In this document: in pieces, positions 33,262 through 42,316 of the stretch
Position numbering within the stretch: the first letter of the stretch is position 1
How the letters are laid out: each line of letters opens with the position of its first letter
NCBI GenBank assembly: GCA_017460065.1
Contig: JAFUBT010000002.1
Span: forward strand, 62,001-126,000
DNA: 64,000 bases
Direction: 5' to 3'
Source of the DNA: Candidatus Saccharimonadota bacterium
GTDB lineage: Bacteria; Patescibacteriota; Saccharimonadia; Saccharimonadales; Saccharimonadaceae
Translations under genes and position numbers: made by a program
Notes under the pieces: model-generated
Told to the model about the DNA's origin: nothing
Databases searched by the model: none
What the model saw: the letters and a program-made list of their open reading frames with translations, nothing else

Positions 33262-36200
33262 AGTAAATGCAGCAACGGTGTTTGCGGTCTTATTTTTGGC
33301 AACTACTGCATGTTTGTTCATATTTGGTAATAACGTTAGCGCCGAATCTGGGAATAATAATACGGTTACTCATGGTTGTGGCTTGCCGAACTATTACCGC
33401 GGCAAATTACCCGACAGTTTAGTGACGTGCATGGCGGTCGGTGCGTCGTTCGCATATTTTCAGTACGACACGGATCAGGATTATACCATTGACATGGGGC
33501 CGGTAACTCCTGCGACTGATTTGGGGAAGGATTTGATTAAAGGATGCGCAAAATATGGTGGCTTTATGCACCTTGGCGTTGTTGATGGCAAGCGGGGTAC
33601 ATGGCGGAAAGGCAACATCCGCGTCGATTATGACGGCAATATTAGTTTGGGCAATTTTGACGTAAGTTCAATCGAAGTTTACGATAGCAGCGCAACTCCT
33701 GGGGCGCAAAACGTGTATGTGAGTGGTGTCAGCAATCCTATTGCTCATCTAGTGGACTTTGTTGACAAGGACGAAGCAAGGCGACGCTATGATCAATGGT
33801 TGCAAGTTGCTGACGATAAAACTGATTATTGGGCGAGAGGCTCGCTAGGATGGTTTTGTTGGAGCCCTACCATAGACAAACCACCCGAAGGTACTCTCTA
33901 TAGCAAAACAGAAGGATTCGTCAACGGTCAAAAGAAGAGTAACAACTCTACTACGACCATTAACGCCAATAGTGCAAACATTAAGTTTGAACATACAATC
34001 TACCGCAACAACGACGGCATTGATGGCTATGTTTCGGAATGGCACGTGGTCGTCGGAAGTGATTGGAAAAAAGACGAAAGCTATGTAACTATAGAAAAAG
34101 GTGGCTCGCGCATGGTCCATATGGACTCGCCGCGTACAGTCGATATCTTACCAGGCCAAACTCGCTCGTTCTACCAGCAACTCGGCTATGATACTAAAGC
34201 CAGTGGCGACGATTCCAACACGCCGGCTGCTGCGCCAAAGTTCACTCTCGATATTGTGCGCCCTAAGGCCGACTCCATCAGCGGCCGCGTGCGCGCAAAA
34301 GTCAATAACGGCGAAGTAGGTAACAACTCGACGACGGTCATCAACTCAAGTGACGGTAGCTTTACGATTAGCTTCCAGCACGAACTGCAACGTGGCAACG
34401 ATGCTGCTGGTGGCACGGTCGATGTGCCATGGTCGACTTCTGTATCCAGTAATGATAGCGCTGGCAGAAAAGTCAACCCGGGTGGTACTGCGAGAAGTGG
34501 CACAAAAACTCTTGGCAATAATAGCGGTTGGCAAAGCGCCGTCTCCTTCAACACGGAAACTTTTAGCGGCACCTTATTGCCAGGTGAGACCAAGACCTTT
34601 TGCCAAAACCTCACTTATGCAAGCGTCATAGACTACGCTGGCGGCAATAGAAATTCCAGCACCGGGAACTATTGCGTGAGTGTGCGCCGCGCAGACGGAG
34701 CGCTGGAGGCTTGCGGAGAAAATAAGAAGTATGGCGTCAATGAAGGGCACAACTGGGGCGAGATGGCTGTATCTACTAATAGCAACATAACCCTATTCAC
34801 TCGAGATACCGAGGCTTTTGATACTGGCGAAAGAATAGCCGAAGTCTGGTCGAAGCCAGGCAATGACTTCACTTTCGAAGAAACGATGTGTGAGGGCGCT
34901 GAACTCCCCAACCAGTACCGCGACTATGGCAAAAGTATCACCTACAAAATTGAGGCTAACCGACCCGGCAGCGAAATCATGAAAGGTAACCTCGCTTATT
35001 CGACGCCAATGTCATGGAACAACGCCAACGTCAGATACTGGTCTAGTGCGGGTAGAGATATCTGGGGTGGTACAAGCTATACCGCCAATAACAATTCGCC
35101 TCGCTCCGGCACCCACAAAGTCACGAATGATTATCTTGGTAAAACCCTAGAGCAAAAACTCACCTGGACCGATCTCTGGATTGGGAATGGGGGAGTGATT
35201 GACTCGGCGCATAGCGGCAGCAATAACGCCACGGCCATTGGTCGCATCCATGTACCGTATAACTATAAAACCACTACTAGAACCGAAAACCCTCTAAATG
35301 ACCCATACTCGCCCGGTACCCCAAGCCGCACAGTTAAAACTTTTATTTCCATTGAGGAGCGCGTCAATAAACCAGCCAATGGTGTTACACCATATGCAAC
35401 CAAGAGCAAAGAAACCAAGTGGCAAGTTGTGTCGTTCCGAATCGACGGGAATACAGACGCCGATAGAGTCCAGCTCAAAAACGATGGCTATTACGGCGGT
35501 GGCATCATTAACGGAGACACGGATTTAGCTGGCGTTTGTACTGGTTGGATGGGTGGCTCGCCATTTGCATGTCAGAAAATTGATAGCGGTACAGATATTT
35601 TTGATCCTGGTGAGATTGAATTAGAATCTAGTATGTCAATCCCAGATAATGTTCCTATCGGCACTAAAATCTGTACTGTTGCCGCTGTCTGGCCGTCTGA
35701 TAGCCATAATTATGATGGGGATATTATTGATGAAAGCCAAGAAAAGAATGGCATGTCGGACGAAGAAGATTTATCAAGTCGTCGCTGGAAGATTTCCCAG
35801 CCCACTTGCGCTAGCGTTGCAAAACGGCCAACTATCCAAGTACGGATGAGCGGTGCTTATGCTCAGAACTCTATCAATACCAGCACCTCCGACCGCATTT
35901 TGTTTGGCACGAACGAGCGGCATCGCTATGGCTCATGGGCTGATTATGATTTAGTCTCTGGCAAAGAAGAGACGCTCGGTATGGCTTCCGGCGCAATGCT
36001 CTGGGGCGGTATCTACCCAATCCCGAATGAAAACCTAAAATATTGCCGCGTTTCGCCAATGACTTTCACTAATGATAGGTGCTACGCTTCCGAAGGGCGC
36101 ATGGTCGGCAAGTTCGGTGTCGATAAGTCTCTCGGCTCAAGCCCAGAGCGCCTTTACCAGCAAATTATTGACCGGTATACGGGAGGGGGGCCGACGGTCA

Positions 36201-36910
36201 GCGTTCGTTCAGGAGAAGTGCACGTAATCAAGAACACTGGCGCCTGTAGATATAATGAAACCACAGGAAAGTATACGGCAGTGGATGGGTATGGGCGCAC
36301 AGGGAATACCAGTTTCGTCTGTTTAGATAATGGCACATATTATACGGAAATAAATGGAGATGCAAAAACTGATGGCGGCGGAACGACATGGGGGAGCACG
36401 GATGGGGTGAACGCTAATACAACCTATTCGACCCTAGTATCTGGTACGCTGTATATCGACAAGAATTTTCGCACCGGAGATGTTAGCTTGTCTGACCCCA
36501 CGAAAGCAAAATATTCTTCTATCGCTGAAATACCCCAACGCATCTTCATCGCCAAAAACATCAAGATTGCCCCTAATGTTACGCATCTCGACGCCTGGTT
36601 AATCGCCGATTCCATCGATACCTGTTATCCAGGCAGCGGCGCCAAGGTCAGCGTCAGCAACTGTAACGCACAGTTGACTGTTACTGGTCCGGTCATTGCG
36701 AAAAATATTGCTCTGAACCGCACTTATGGCGGCGGGCGCACATCTTATACGGGCAGCCAGCTCAATCGAGCCTTCTTCCAGAACGAGAATTCCGAGGCGG
36801 CTGAAGTATTCAAGTTGAGCCCAACTGTCTATCTCTGGAGCTACGCGCAAATGCAGCGCTATTCGCAGGCAGTCATCACCTATCAACGAGAACTCCCCGC
36901 CCGCTACTAA
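33248..36910 (+). CDS. Giant secreted protein of cassette 3 (putative adhesin)
   Basis: 1,220 residues. Signal peptide 1-31 (VFAVLFLATTACLFIFG, then NNVSAES). N-terminal Cys domain (HGCGLPNYYRGK; YGGFMHLGV; GWFCWSPT), two beta repeats (FEHTIYRNNDGIDG; FQHELQRGNDAAGGTV to LLPGETKTFCQNL), MCEGAELPNQYRD, ETKWQVVSFRI, YGSWADYDLVSGKE, the Cys-bearing insert (TGACRYNETTGKYTA; FVCLDNGTYYT) and the HLDAWLIADSIDTC/QLTVTGPVIAK C-terminal domain ending ELPARY. GAGGAGGAG precedes ATG. It is followed after 50 bases by the prepilin operon, the strongest contextual hint that these proteins are pilus-linked. Confidence 0.85.
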   Translation: MARSRVNAATVFAVLFLATTACLFIFGNNVSAESGNNNTVTHGCGLPNYYRGKLPDSLVTCMAVGASFAYFQYDTDQDYTIDMGPVTPATDLGKDLIKGCAKYGGFMHLGVVDGKRGTWRKGNIRVDYDGNISLGNFDVSSIEVYDSSATPGAQNVYVSGVSNPIAHLVDFVDKDEARRRYDQWLQVADDKTDYWARGSLGWFCWSPTIDKPPEGTLYSKTEGFVNGQKKSNNSTTTINANSANIKFEHTIYRNNDGIDGYVSEWHVVVGSDWKKDESYVTIEKGGSRMVHMDSPRTVDILPGQTRSFYQQLGYDTKASGDDSNTPAAAPKFTLDIVRPKADSISGRVRAKVNNGEVGNNSTTVINSSDGSFTISFQHELQRGNDAAGGTVDVPWSTSVSSNDSAGRKVNPGGTARSGTKTLGNNSGWQSAVSFNTETFSGTLLPGETKTFCQNLTYASVIDYAGGNRNSSTGNYCVSVRRADGALEACGENKKYGVNEGHNWGEMAVSTNSNITLFTRDTEAFDTGERIAEVWSKPGNDFTFEETMCEGAELPNQYRDYGKSITYKIEANRPGSEIMKGNLAYSTPMSWNNANVRYWSSAGRDIWGGTSYTANNNSPRSGTHKVTNDYLGKTLEQKLTWTDLWIGNGGVIDSAHSGSNNATAIGRIHVPYNYKTTTRTENPLNDPYSPGTPSRTVKTFISIEERVNKPANGVTPYATKSKETKWQVVSFRIDGNTDADRVQLKNDGYYGGGIINGDTDLAGVCTGWMGGSPFACQKIDSGTDIFDPGEIELESSMSIPDNVPIGTKICTVAAVWPSDSHNYDGDIIDESQEKNGMSDEEDLSSRRWKISQPTCASVAKRPTIQVRMSGAYAQNSINTSTSDRILFGTNERHRYGSWADYDLVSGKEETLGMASGAMLWGGIYPIPNENLKYCRVSPMTFTNDRCYASEGRMVGKFGVDKSLGSSPERLYQQIIDRYTGGGPTVSVRSGEVHVIKNTGACRYNETTGKYTAVDGYGRTGNTSFVCLDNGTYYTEINGDAKTDGGGTTWGSTDGVNANTTYSTLVSGTLYIDKNFRTGDVSLSDPTKAKYSSIAEIPQRIFIAKNIKIAPNVTHLDAWLIADSIDTCYPGSGAKVSVSNCNAQLTVTGPVIAKNIALNRTYGGGRTSYTGSQLNRAFFQNENSEAAEVFKLSPTVYLWSYAQMQRYSQAVITYQRELPARY

Positions 36911-36948
36911 AAGCGTTAGTAAAATAGACAAAAACCAAAAAGCTCATG

Positions 36949-36954
36949 TATAAT
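36949..36954 (+). promoter_or_regulatory. -10 of the minor-pilin operon
   Basis: TATAAT ends 6 bases before ATG 36961; it also excludes the in-frame ATG at 36946. Confidence 0.6.
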
Positions 36955-36960
36955 ATACGT

Positions 36961-37869
36961 ATGGTTAAAAGAGGTGGTGCAAAGAGCACTTCTGGCTTCA
37001 CGATTATTGAGGTCATGCTTTCGCTGGCCATTAGTGGTATGGTTTTGGTTGGGGCACTAATCGGAGTAAGCTCGACCATTTCGCGTCAACGCTACCGCGA
37101 TGTTGTCGAAAACACCGCTTCGCTTCTTCGTACGCAGTACGATTTGGTTAGCCGTATTCAGATCGAGAAGCGCAACGATGATGACGATTGTGACAAGATT
37201 ATGCAAAACATCTCTTTCGAGCCTAACGGCAAACTTGGTCGTGGCCGTAGTAACTGCAGTGTTTACGGCGTAGTTGTCACGCTAGGGCTCAATGGCGGTA
37301 CGCGTATGCAGGTCAACAATCTAATCGGCATGGACTATGATGCGTATCGTAAAACCCTGGAGGACCCCGACGAAGTAATTAAGGACATGAGTGAGTTAGA
37401 CCTGTTCAAGGCACTAAGCGTAACTAATGTCTTGAATGACGGCAGCGTCTGCCGCGTCACTAACCTTCTGTACGACGAGACCTACAAATGGGATGCCACC
37501 CTAGAGACCACAGTCAATAACCAATCGGCTGAATATATTATTATGATTGCGCGTTCGCCACGTAGTGGTGCGATTCATACATATACGTATAATTATTCTG
37601 CGGAAGTTGGGCTAGATTCGTTTGATTATACTGATATTGCCGGCGGCCCATGTTCGTCAACTCAAGGCGGCGTCAGGAAGGCTACGCTCAAGGACGCCTT
37701 TGACAATAACAAATTTGTTATGAACGAAGACGTCAAGCTCTGTATCAATTCCGCCGACATGTTGGCTACTTACGGCAAGCGCCGCATGATTAAAATCACC
37801 GCTAATGGCTACAATTCTTCGGCCGTCGCATTAATGAATATGGATGATAGCGGGAACGAATGTCAATGA
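36961..37869 (+). CDS. Minor prepilin, PulG/PilE-like, first gene of the operon
   Basis: 302 residues. Class III signal with basic MVKRGGAKSTSG, cleavage SG|FTIIEV (Glu +5) and a hydrophobic helix to about residue 36 (SLAISGMVLVGALIGV). The body of about 260 residues is long for a pilin and has several Cys (DDCDK, SNCS, VCRV, PCSS, LCINS, ECQ), so it is probably disulfide-stabilised and extracellular. Its stop overlaps the next gene. Confidence 0.85.
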   Translation: MVKRGGAKSTSGFTIIEVMLSLAISGMVLVGALIGVSSTISRQRYRDVVENTASLLRTQYDLVSRIQIEKRNDDDDCDKIMQNISFEPNGKLGRGRSNCSVYGVVVTLGLNGGTRMQVNNLIGMDYDAYRKTLEDPDEVIKDMSELDLFKALSVTNVLNDGSVCRVTNLLYDETYKWDATLETTVNNQSAEYIIMIARSPRSGAIHTYTYNYSAEVGLDSFDYTDIAGGPCSSTQGGVRKATLKDAFDNNKFVMNEDVKLCINSADMLATYGKRRMIKITANGYNSSAVALMNMDDSGNECQ

Positions 37870-38744
37870 GTAAGGTCGAGAAGCAACATTTCAAGCATGG
37901 CGACACCTTGGTAGAGGTGATGTTGGCGCTGACTATTTTTGCTTCGCTCGCCGTGATGGCCATTCATACTATGAATTCTGGCATGTATCAAGCTGAGCGC
38001 GCTATCGAGATCACTATGGCGCGAAATGAGATTGACTCTCAAGCCGAAGCACTCCGTTTTATTCAGAATAATTATGTCGCCGAACGTGAGCACCAGTCAG
38101 ACCGCCAGCAATATTCTGCACTCTGGAACGCAATCATCAAGAACTATGTTATCGAAGCTAGTGATTTTCGCAGCGCCGACTATGATATTAACGCCAGTAA
38201 TATTCGCACCTGTGACGACGCCTACAACGCCCAAATGGGCGGCGTCAGTCGTGACAATACCACCAAAAAAGCTCTCGCCATCAATACTCGCTTGCTCGAA
38301 CCGAGCAGCGGATTATATGACCCAAATACTGTTAAGCCAGATCCGAGTAACCCCTATAGCAACCTTCTGAGCGAAATCCTCATCGATAAAAAAGCCGTTA
38401 ATAGTAACGATTCTCAATATATTCTCCGACCAGCCCCACTGTACCCACGCGGCGTCTACTCTTTGTTAAGCCTGGGGCACATTAACGACGCGGTCGGCTC
38501 CGCGACTGATGCGACGAATTCTGACAACACCTTAGCCGAGGATTATATCTACCGTAAGGCGGAATCTATTGAAGGCATCTGGATAATTGCCGTCAAGGGC
38601 GATAACTCCAATATTGTCCGCTCTGACCGCAATGCCGAATACTATGATTTCTATATCCGCAGTTGTTGGCAAGCCGTCGGCCTTAGCGCTCCTTCGACTT
38701 TGACCACCATCGTGCGTCTATATAACCCGGAGGTAATCGACTAA
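37860..38744 (+). CDS. Minor prepilin, PilV-like, second gene
   Basis: 294 residues with signal KHG|DTLVEVMLALTIF (Gly -1, Glu +5, Asp instead of the usual aromatic at +1) and a helix into ASLAVMAIHTM. ATG 37866 (MSKVEK) is an equally good start. The remainder is a globular extracellular domain with two Cys (RTCDDA; RSCWQAV). It overlaps genes on both sides by 1-10 bases. Confidence 0.83.
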   Translation: MSMSKVEKQHFKHGDTLVEVMLALTIFASLAVMAIHTMNSGMYQAERAIEITMARNEIDSQAEALRFIQNNYVAEREHQSDRQQYSALWNAIIKNYVIEASDFRSADYDINASNIRTCDDAYNAQMGGVSRDNTTKKALAINTRLLEPSSGLYDPNTVKPDPSNPYSNLLSEILIDKKAVNSNDSQYILRPAPLYPRGVYSLLSLGHINDAVGSATDATNSDNTLAEDYIYRKAESIEGIWIIAVKGDNSNIVRSDRNAEYYDFYIRSCWQAVGLSAPSTLTTIVRLYNPEVID

Positions 38745-39598
38745 TGGCGACAAAGAACCACAAAAAAGGCTTCACGATTATCGAGACGACGCTTGCGACC
38801 ATGTTTTTGGGCATCATCGTGTTGGCGGTTGCCAACCTTATTATCCAGATGACGCAAATTTACCAAAAGGGTCTTGCTATGCGCTCAGTCAACGCAGTTG
38901 GGCAACAAATTGTCGAGGATATGGAGAGAAAAATCAACTCCGCCACCTTCCTATTTGATATAGATACTAATCGTGATGGCTATCTTGTCAATCGTGAGAT
39001 TATTGAAAATATGCCTAAATACTTCCGCGAATGGAACGTTTCCGCCAGTGATGCGCGTCAGAAAGCTGGCGCATTTTGCATTAGTGATTATAGCTATGTC
39101 TGGAACACTCCGCTCGTGCTTAATGATGCTGACGATAAAGGTATTCTTCTCGGTACAGACACAACTCCTGCACGCCAATACAAATTAGCTAGAGTCTATG
39201 ACCCTGGCCACCTCGTATGTGAGCAGCAGTGGTTGGTGTCATCTGGCGAAACTCCAGACCCGAATCGCAAGACCTGGAACGGCGATAACTATGAAATCAT
39301 GCTTGGTGTCAAAGAATCGCCCGTCGAAATGATCAATAATGACGAGACAAACCTTGCAATTTATGATTTTACAGTTTTGCCGATTACCCAGAGCACTATC
39401 ACGAAACAAAGTTTTGTATCGGCCACGTTCATCCTGGCTACTGCCCGTGGTGGCGTCAATATTATGAGTAGCGGCGACTATTGCCAAGGCGAGGGGATGA
39501 CTGGTACAGATTTCAGTATGGCAGACTTTGCTTATTGCGCAGTAAATAAGTTTAATTTTTCAATGCGAACCGGCGGCGATGCGAGTAAAAATGGCTAA
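38744..39598 (+). CDS. Minor prepilin, PilW-like, third gene
   Basis: 284 residues with basic MATKNHKK and cleavage G|FTIIETTLAT (Glu +5), helix through FLGIIVLAVANLII. The globular part contains FCISDYSYVW, LVCEQQWLVSSGE and DYCQGEG. The TAATG overlap couples it to the second pilin. The set of three prepilins followed by a PilX-like gene resembles a fimU/pilV/pilW/pilX priming module. Confidence 0.83.
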   Translation: MATKNHKKGFTIIETTLATMFLGIIVLAVANLIIQMTQIYQKGLAMRSVNAVGQQIVEDMERKINSATFLFDIDTNRDGYLVNREIIENMPKYFREWNVSASDARQKAGAFCISDYSYVWNTPLVLNDADDKGILLGTDTTPARQYKLARVYDPGHLVCEQQWLVSSGETPDPNRKTWNGDNYEIMLGVKESPVEMINNDETNLAIYDFTVLPITQSTITKQSFVSATFILATARGGVNIMSSGDYCQGEGMTGTDFSMADFAYCAVNKFNFSMRTGGDASKNG

Positions 39599-39614
39599 AA
39601 CTAAAGGAGATAAC

Positions 39615-41078
39615 ATGCAACAGACAACAAAAACCAAAAAGGGCGCTGCCGCCATTTACACAGTGGTGTTCTTCTGCTTGCTGATTGGTATTGTTACGCT
39701 CGGCTTTATTAGCATTATGCTGCAGGATATTCTCGGTTCAACTAATTACGACCTATCGCAGTCCGCTTACGATTCAGCCCTTGCGGGCGTTGAGGACGCT
39801 AAAGTTCTTCTCCTCAAATACAATGCATGTCTTAGCAACAGCGAACGACTCGGCAGCGGCGGTAGCGCTGGCGACTGTAATGACATAATCTCTGCCGTAA
39901 ACACCTCTGGTTCCAGCGACGATTGCGACCTCGTACGTGATTCGCTTGGTCGTGCCCATGGCGAAGATGGCGCCAATGAAACGCTTATTCAAAGTCAGAA
40001 TTCCAACCTGAACAATAATTCCAAGGAGCTAACCGATAGCATTGACATGGCCTACACTTGCGTCAAGATGTCTCTCGCTTCGGACGATTATTTAGGCACC
40101 TTGACCAAGACTTCTGACGTTAAGCTTATTCCGTTACGTACTGGTATTGGCAGCGCCTATAACGACGCAGGTGGGGACGGTAATTTTAATCGTATTCGTG
40201 TTGAATGGTACAGCAACGACGATAACCGCGTGCTCGTCGATGGGTTGGGGAGTAATCTTGATGACGCGTATGCCACCACTCTGCCTTCTGCCAAAGTCTA
40301 TACTACGTCAAAGACTGCCATGGGCGGTACTGATGATAATTGGCATAATTTCCGCACCAAAGCTACTTTGGCGCCACCAATCCGTGTTAGCCTAATCCAA
40401 GCAGATCAGACTTTCTATATCGGCGATTTTGATGGACATAACGGCAATAACACTGATCGCGGCACTCTAATTCTCCGCCCAGTCCGCAGCGAAGCTGCAA
40501 GCCTCTATAACCATATCCCGAGTAATGCCGGTACTGGTTTTACTGGTTCAACTATCTCGAGCTCAACTAATTATACTGATGGTAGCAATGCCACCAATAG
40601 CCCAATCGACATAGACTGCCGTGACAGTGCCTACATGTCTACCCACGACGAACTGTATGCGTGCTCGGCCGAACTTGACGTCCCTCCGACTATTCGTGGT
40701 ACTGCCAATAATGGCGCACGTTTCTTAATGCTATCGTCGCTTTATGCCGAACCAGATACTTCGTTTAGCGTCAAACTCTTGAATTGCACAAGCGACGATG
40801 AATGCAAAACGGTTAAGTTCGTCGGCGTCCAGACTAAAGTCGATGCTACTGGTCGCGCCAATGACCTCTTCCGACGCGTCGAGGCGCGGGTTGAGCTGCA
40901 GGATGTTAGCTTCCCACTGGCTAAATACGGCCTCAACGTCTACGGCGATGGCAGCGACGAAGGTAGTATCTTCAAGAACTACTGGGCTACCTACAACTGT
41001 TGGTACAAGGAAAACGGCACCGATCACACCTGCGACGACTATACGCGCATTAGTGGGCAAGGTAGCTTTGGCGACTAG
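39615..41078 (+). CDS. PilX-like membrane/pilus protein, fourth gene
   Basis: 487 residues. The N-terminus QQTTKTKKGAAAIYTVVFFC continues into a hydrophobic helix (LLIGIVTLGFISIMLQDI), like PilX N-terminal segments, which lack the canonical Glu +5. The large Ser/Asn/Asp-rich extracellular domain has paired Cys. I chose ATG 39615 because AAAGGAG lies 5-12 bases before it; ATG 39579 inside the upstream gene is the alternative. Size suggests a tip or adhesive role, similar to PilY1 partners in other systems, but this is inference. Confidence 0.8.
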   Translation: MQQTTKTKKGAAAIYTVVFFCLLIGIVTLGFISIMLQDILGSTNYDLSQSAYDSALAGVEDAKVLLLKYNACLSNSERLGSGGSAGDCNDIISAVNTSGSSDDCDLVRDSLGRAHGEDGANETLIQSQNSNLNNNSKELTDSIDMAYTCVKMSLASDDYLGTLTKTSDVKLIPLRTGIGSAYNDAGGDGNFNRIRVEWYSNDDNRVLVDGLGSNLDDAYATTLPSAKVYTTSKTAMGGTDDNWHNFRTKATLAPPIRVSLIQADQTFYIGDFDGHNGNNTDRGTLILRPVRSEAASLYNHIPSNAGTGFTGSTISSSTNYTDGSNATNSPIDIDCRDSAYMSTHDELYACSAELDVPPTIRGTANNGARFLMLSSLYAEPDTSFSVKLLNCTSDDECKTVKFVGVQTKVDATGRANDLFRRVEARVELQDVSFPLAKYGLNVYGDGSDEGSIFKNYWATYNCWYKENGTDHTCDDYTRISGQGSFGD

Positions 41079-41118
41079 CTAAACGCATCGGCGCGGCTAG
41101 CCGCAATCTGCAGACAAC

Positions 41119-41139
41119 AAAAAAACAGGCCACAGCCTG
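41119..41139 (-). terminator. Intrinsic terminator after tRNA-Leu
   Basis: Minus strand CAGGC-TGTG-GCCTG followed by seven T, directly past the tRNA-Leu CCA end. Confidence 0.8.
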
Positions 41140-41144
41140 CCGCT

Positions 41145-41230
41145 TGGTGCCCGCGGCTGGACTCGAACCAGTACGTACTAGGTACACTAGCACCTGAAGC
41201 TAGCGCGTCTACCAATTCCGCCACGCGGGC
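41145..41230 (-). tRNA. tRNA-Leu (CAG)
   Basis: 86-nt class II tRNA: acceptor GCCCGCG/CGCGGGC, D loop AATTGGTAGACGC, anticodon loop TTCAGGT (CAG), long variable arm, T loop GTTCGAGTC and encoded CCA. Confidence 0.95.
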
Positions 41231-41238
41231 ATGCCCCT

Positions 41239-41247
41239 ATTTTAGCA
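41239..41247 (-). promoter_or_regulatory. Extended -10 of tRNA-Leu
   Basis: TGCTAAAAT ends 8 bases before the tRNA 5' end. Confidence 0.6.
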
Positions 41248-41271
41248 CACTCTGTCGGAGTTCTCATCTTA

Positions 41272-41280
41272 TGCTATACT
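41272..41280 (+). promoter_or_regulatory. Extended -10 of rnhA
   Basis: TGCTATACT ends 9 bases before ATG 41290. Confidence 0.55.
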
Positions 41281-41289
41281 GTTTTACAT

Positions 41290-41706
41290 ATGGCGATATT
41301 CTACACCGATGGCAGCGCAAACCCCAACCCCGGCCCTGGCGGTTTTGCCGTGATCCGCGATGGTCAGCCGGTCGCCCTTGGGCGTGAGGCCGATTCTACC
41401 AATATCCGCATGGAGGCGCAGGCCCTCATCGCTGCCTATGATTTGGCAGAGGAGGGCGACGAAATCCTCACCGACAGCGAGTTCTGGATTAATGTTGTCA
41501 CCAAATGGGCCCCCACCTGGCAGAGTAATGGCTGGCAGAAGAAGGGCGGCCCCATTAAGAATCTCGACCTCGTTCAGGTGCTTTTTGCCGCCTATCAGGC
41601 TAAGCCGGCCGTCAACCTTCGTTGGACGCGCGGACACGTTGGCACCGAAGGCAACGAACTAGCAGATGAGTGGGCCAATAAAGCACGAAAAGGAGCACAG
41701 CTATGA
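41290..41706 (+). CDS. rnhA: Ribonuclease HI family protein
   Basis: 138 residues. RNase H fold with the acidic residues Asp7 (FYTDGSANPNPGPGG), Glu42 (NIRMEAQAL), Asp62 (LTDSEFWINVV) and the C-terminal GHVGTEGNELADEWA with His and Asp. It cleaves RNA in RNA:DNA hybrids, so with the RNase HII fusion at the left edge the organism has both types. It overlaps the CYTH-like gene by 4 bases. Confidence 0.92.
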   Translation: MAIFYTDGSANPNPGPGGFAVIRDGQPVALGREADSTNIRMEAQALIAAYDLAEEGDEILTDSEFWINVVTKWAPTWQSNGWQKKGGPIKNLDLVQVLFAAYQAKPAVNLRWTRGHVGTEGNELADEWANKARKGAQL

Positions 41707-42269
41707 AGCGCAGTATTGTCAAAATGAAACTGAATAGCCGCACAGACTTTGTCGCTACGCTCGGCGAAATCAATCTCGAATTTAGTGAGGCCTACTGGCA
41801 GCACGACCGGATTTTCGTTCCCAAGAACTATAACCGCGATAAATCTCAGCCGCGCTTGTCTCTCCGCACCATTGTCAAAGATCCCGAAAAAGACGCCAAG
41901 TATTCCCTGGTTCTGCGCCGCCACTTTGACGCCGACAAAGTCGACCTTGTCAATATTACTCAGGTCAAAGATTACACTGAAGCTGCCCATATTCTTTTCC
42001 AACTCGGTTACGAGCTGAAGTACGAAGTTAGCCGCCGCCGCCAAGAACTCAACATGGGCAAGACCATCCGCATCTACATCGACAAAATCGATAACCTACC
42101 AGGCTATTATGCCAAAATCGAGTCCGACCTCAGCGACGAAGACGATACTTTGGCGGCCTATAACGACCTGATTGAAACTTTCCGCGTTCTCAAAGTCCGC
42201 GGTAATCCAGTTGCCAAAACCTATGGCGAACTGGTCGAATCATCCAACCACGATACTGCTACCAACTAA
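41703..42269 (+). CDS. CYTH-domain-like protein
   Basis: 188 residues, soluble. The charge pattern fits a CYTH/triphosphate-tunnel fold: SIVKMKLNS near the N-terminus, RLSLRTIVKDP, YSLVLRRHF, then YELKYEVSRRRQELNMGKTIRIYIDKIDNLPGYYAKIE split over strands, the last part resembling the LG-x-F-x-EIE end of class IV adenylate-cyclase/thiamine-triphosphatase proteins. The substrate is unknown and the first ExExK motif is poorly preserved. Co-translated with rnhA through an ATGA overlap. Confidence 0.6.
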   Translation: MKRSIVKMKLNSRTDFVATLGEINLEFSEAYWQHDRIFVPKNYNRDKSQPRLSLRTIVKDPEKDAKYSLVLRRHFDADKVDLVNITQVKDYTEAAHILFQLGYELKYEVSRRRQELNMGKTIRIYIDKIDNLPGYYAKIESDLSDEDDTLAAYNDLIETFRVLKVRGNPVAKTYGELVESSNHDTATN

Positions 42270-42274
42270 ACAAA

Positions 42275-42302
42275 AAATCTCCCCCGCTGCTGGGGGAGAT
42301 TT
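42275..42302. terminator. Bidirectional terminator between the CYTH-like gene and rpsT
   Basis: AAATCTCCCCC-gctgct-GGGGGAGATTT with six A on the left arm side (a T run for rpsT on the minus strand) between convergent genes. Confidence 0.85.
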
Positions 42303-42316
42303 AGTACAGTTACTGT

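Larger units (their letters stand above)
23256..36910 (+). repeat. Tandem triplication of a two-gene cassette (membrane protein plus giant secreted protein)
   Basis: Three consecutive units, 23256-27951, 27992-32375 and 32424-36910. Each unit has an extended -10 promoter, a leaderless gene for a 270-323 residue single-TM protein, and a 1,185-1,249 residue secreted protein that overlaps it. Units 2 and 3 are closest, including near-identical starts (GTND/GKND, VEGADERKK, VALAGW-VYRALNPP). The copies are diverged, so the duplication is not recent. No transposase or flanking repeat is seen. Confidence 0.85.

Noticed and set aside
23256-36910. Cassettes as a CRISPR-like or phase-variable invertible locus
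   Set aside because: No short regular repeats, inverted repeats or recombinase; all units are in the same orientation.
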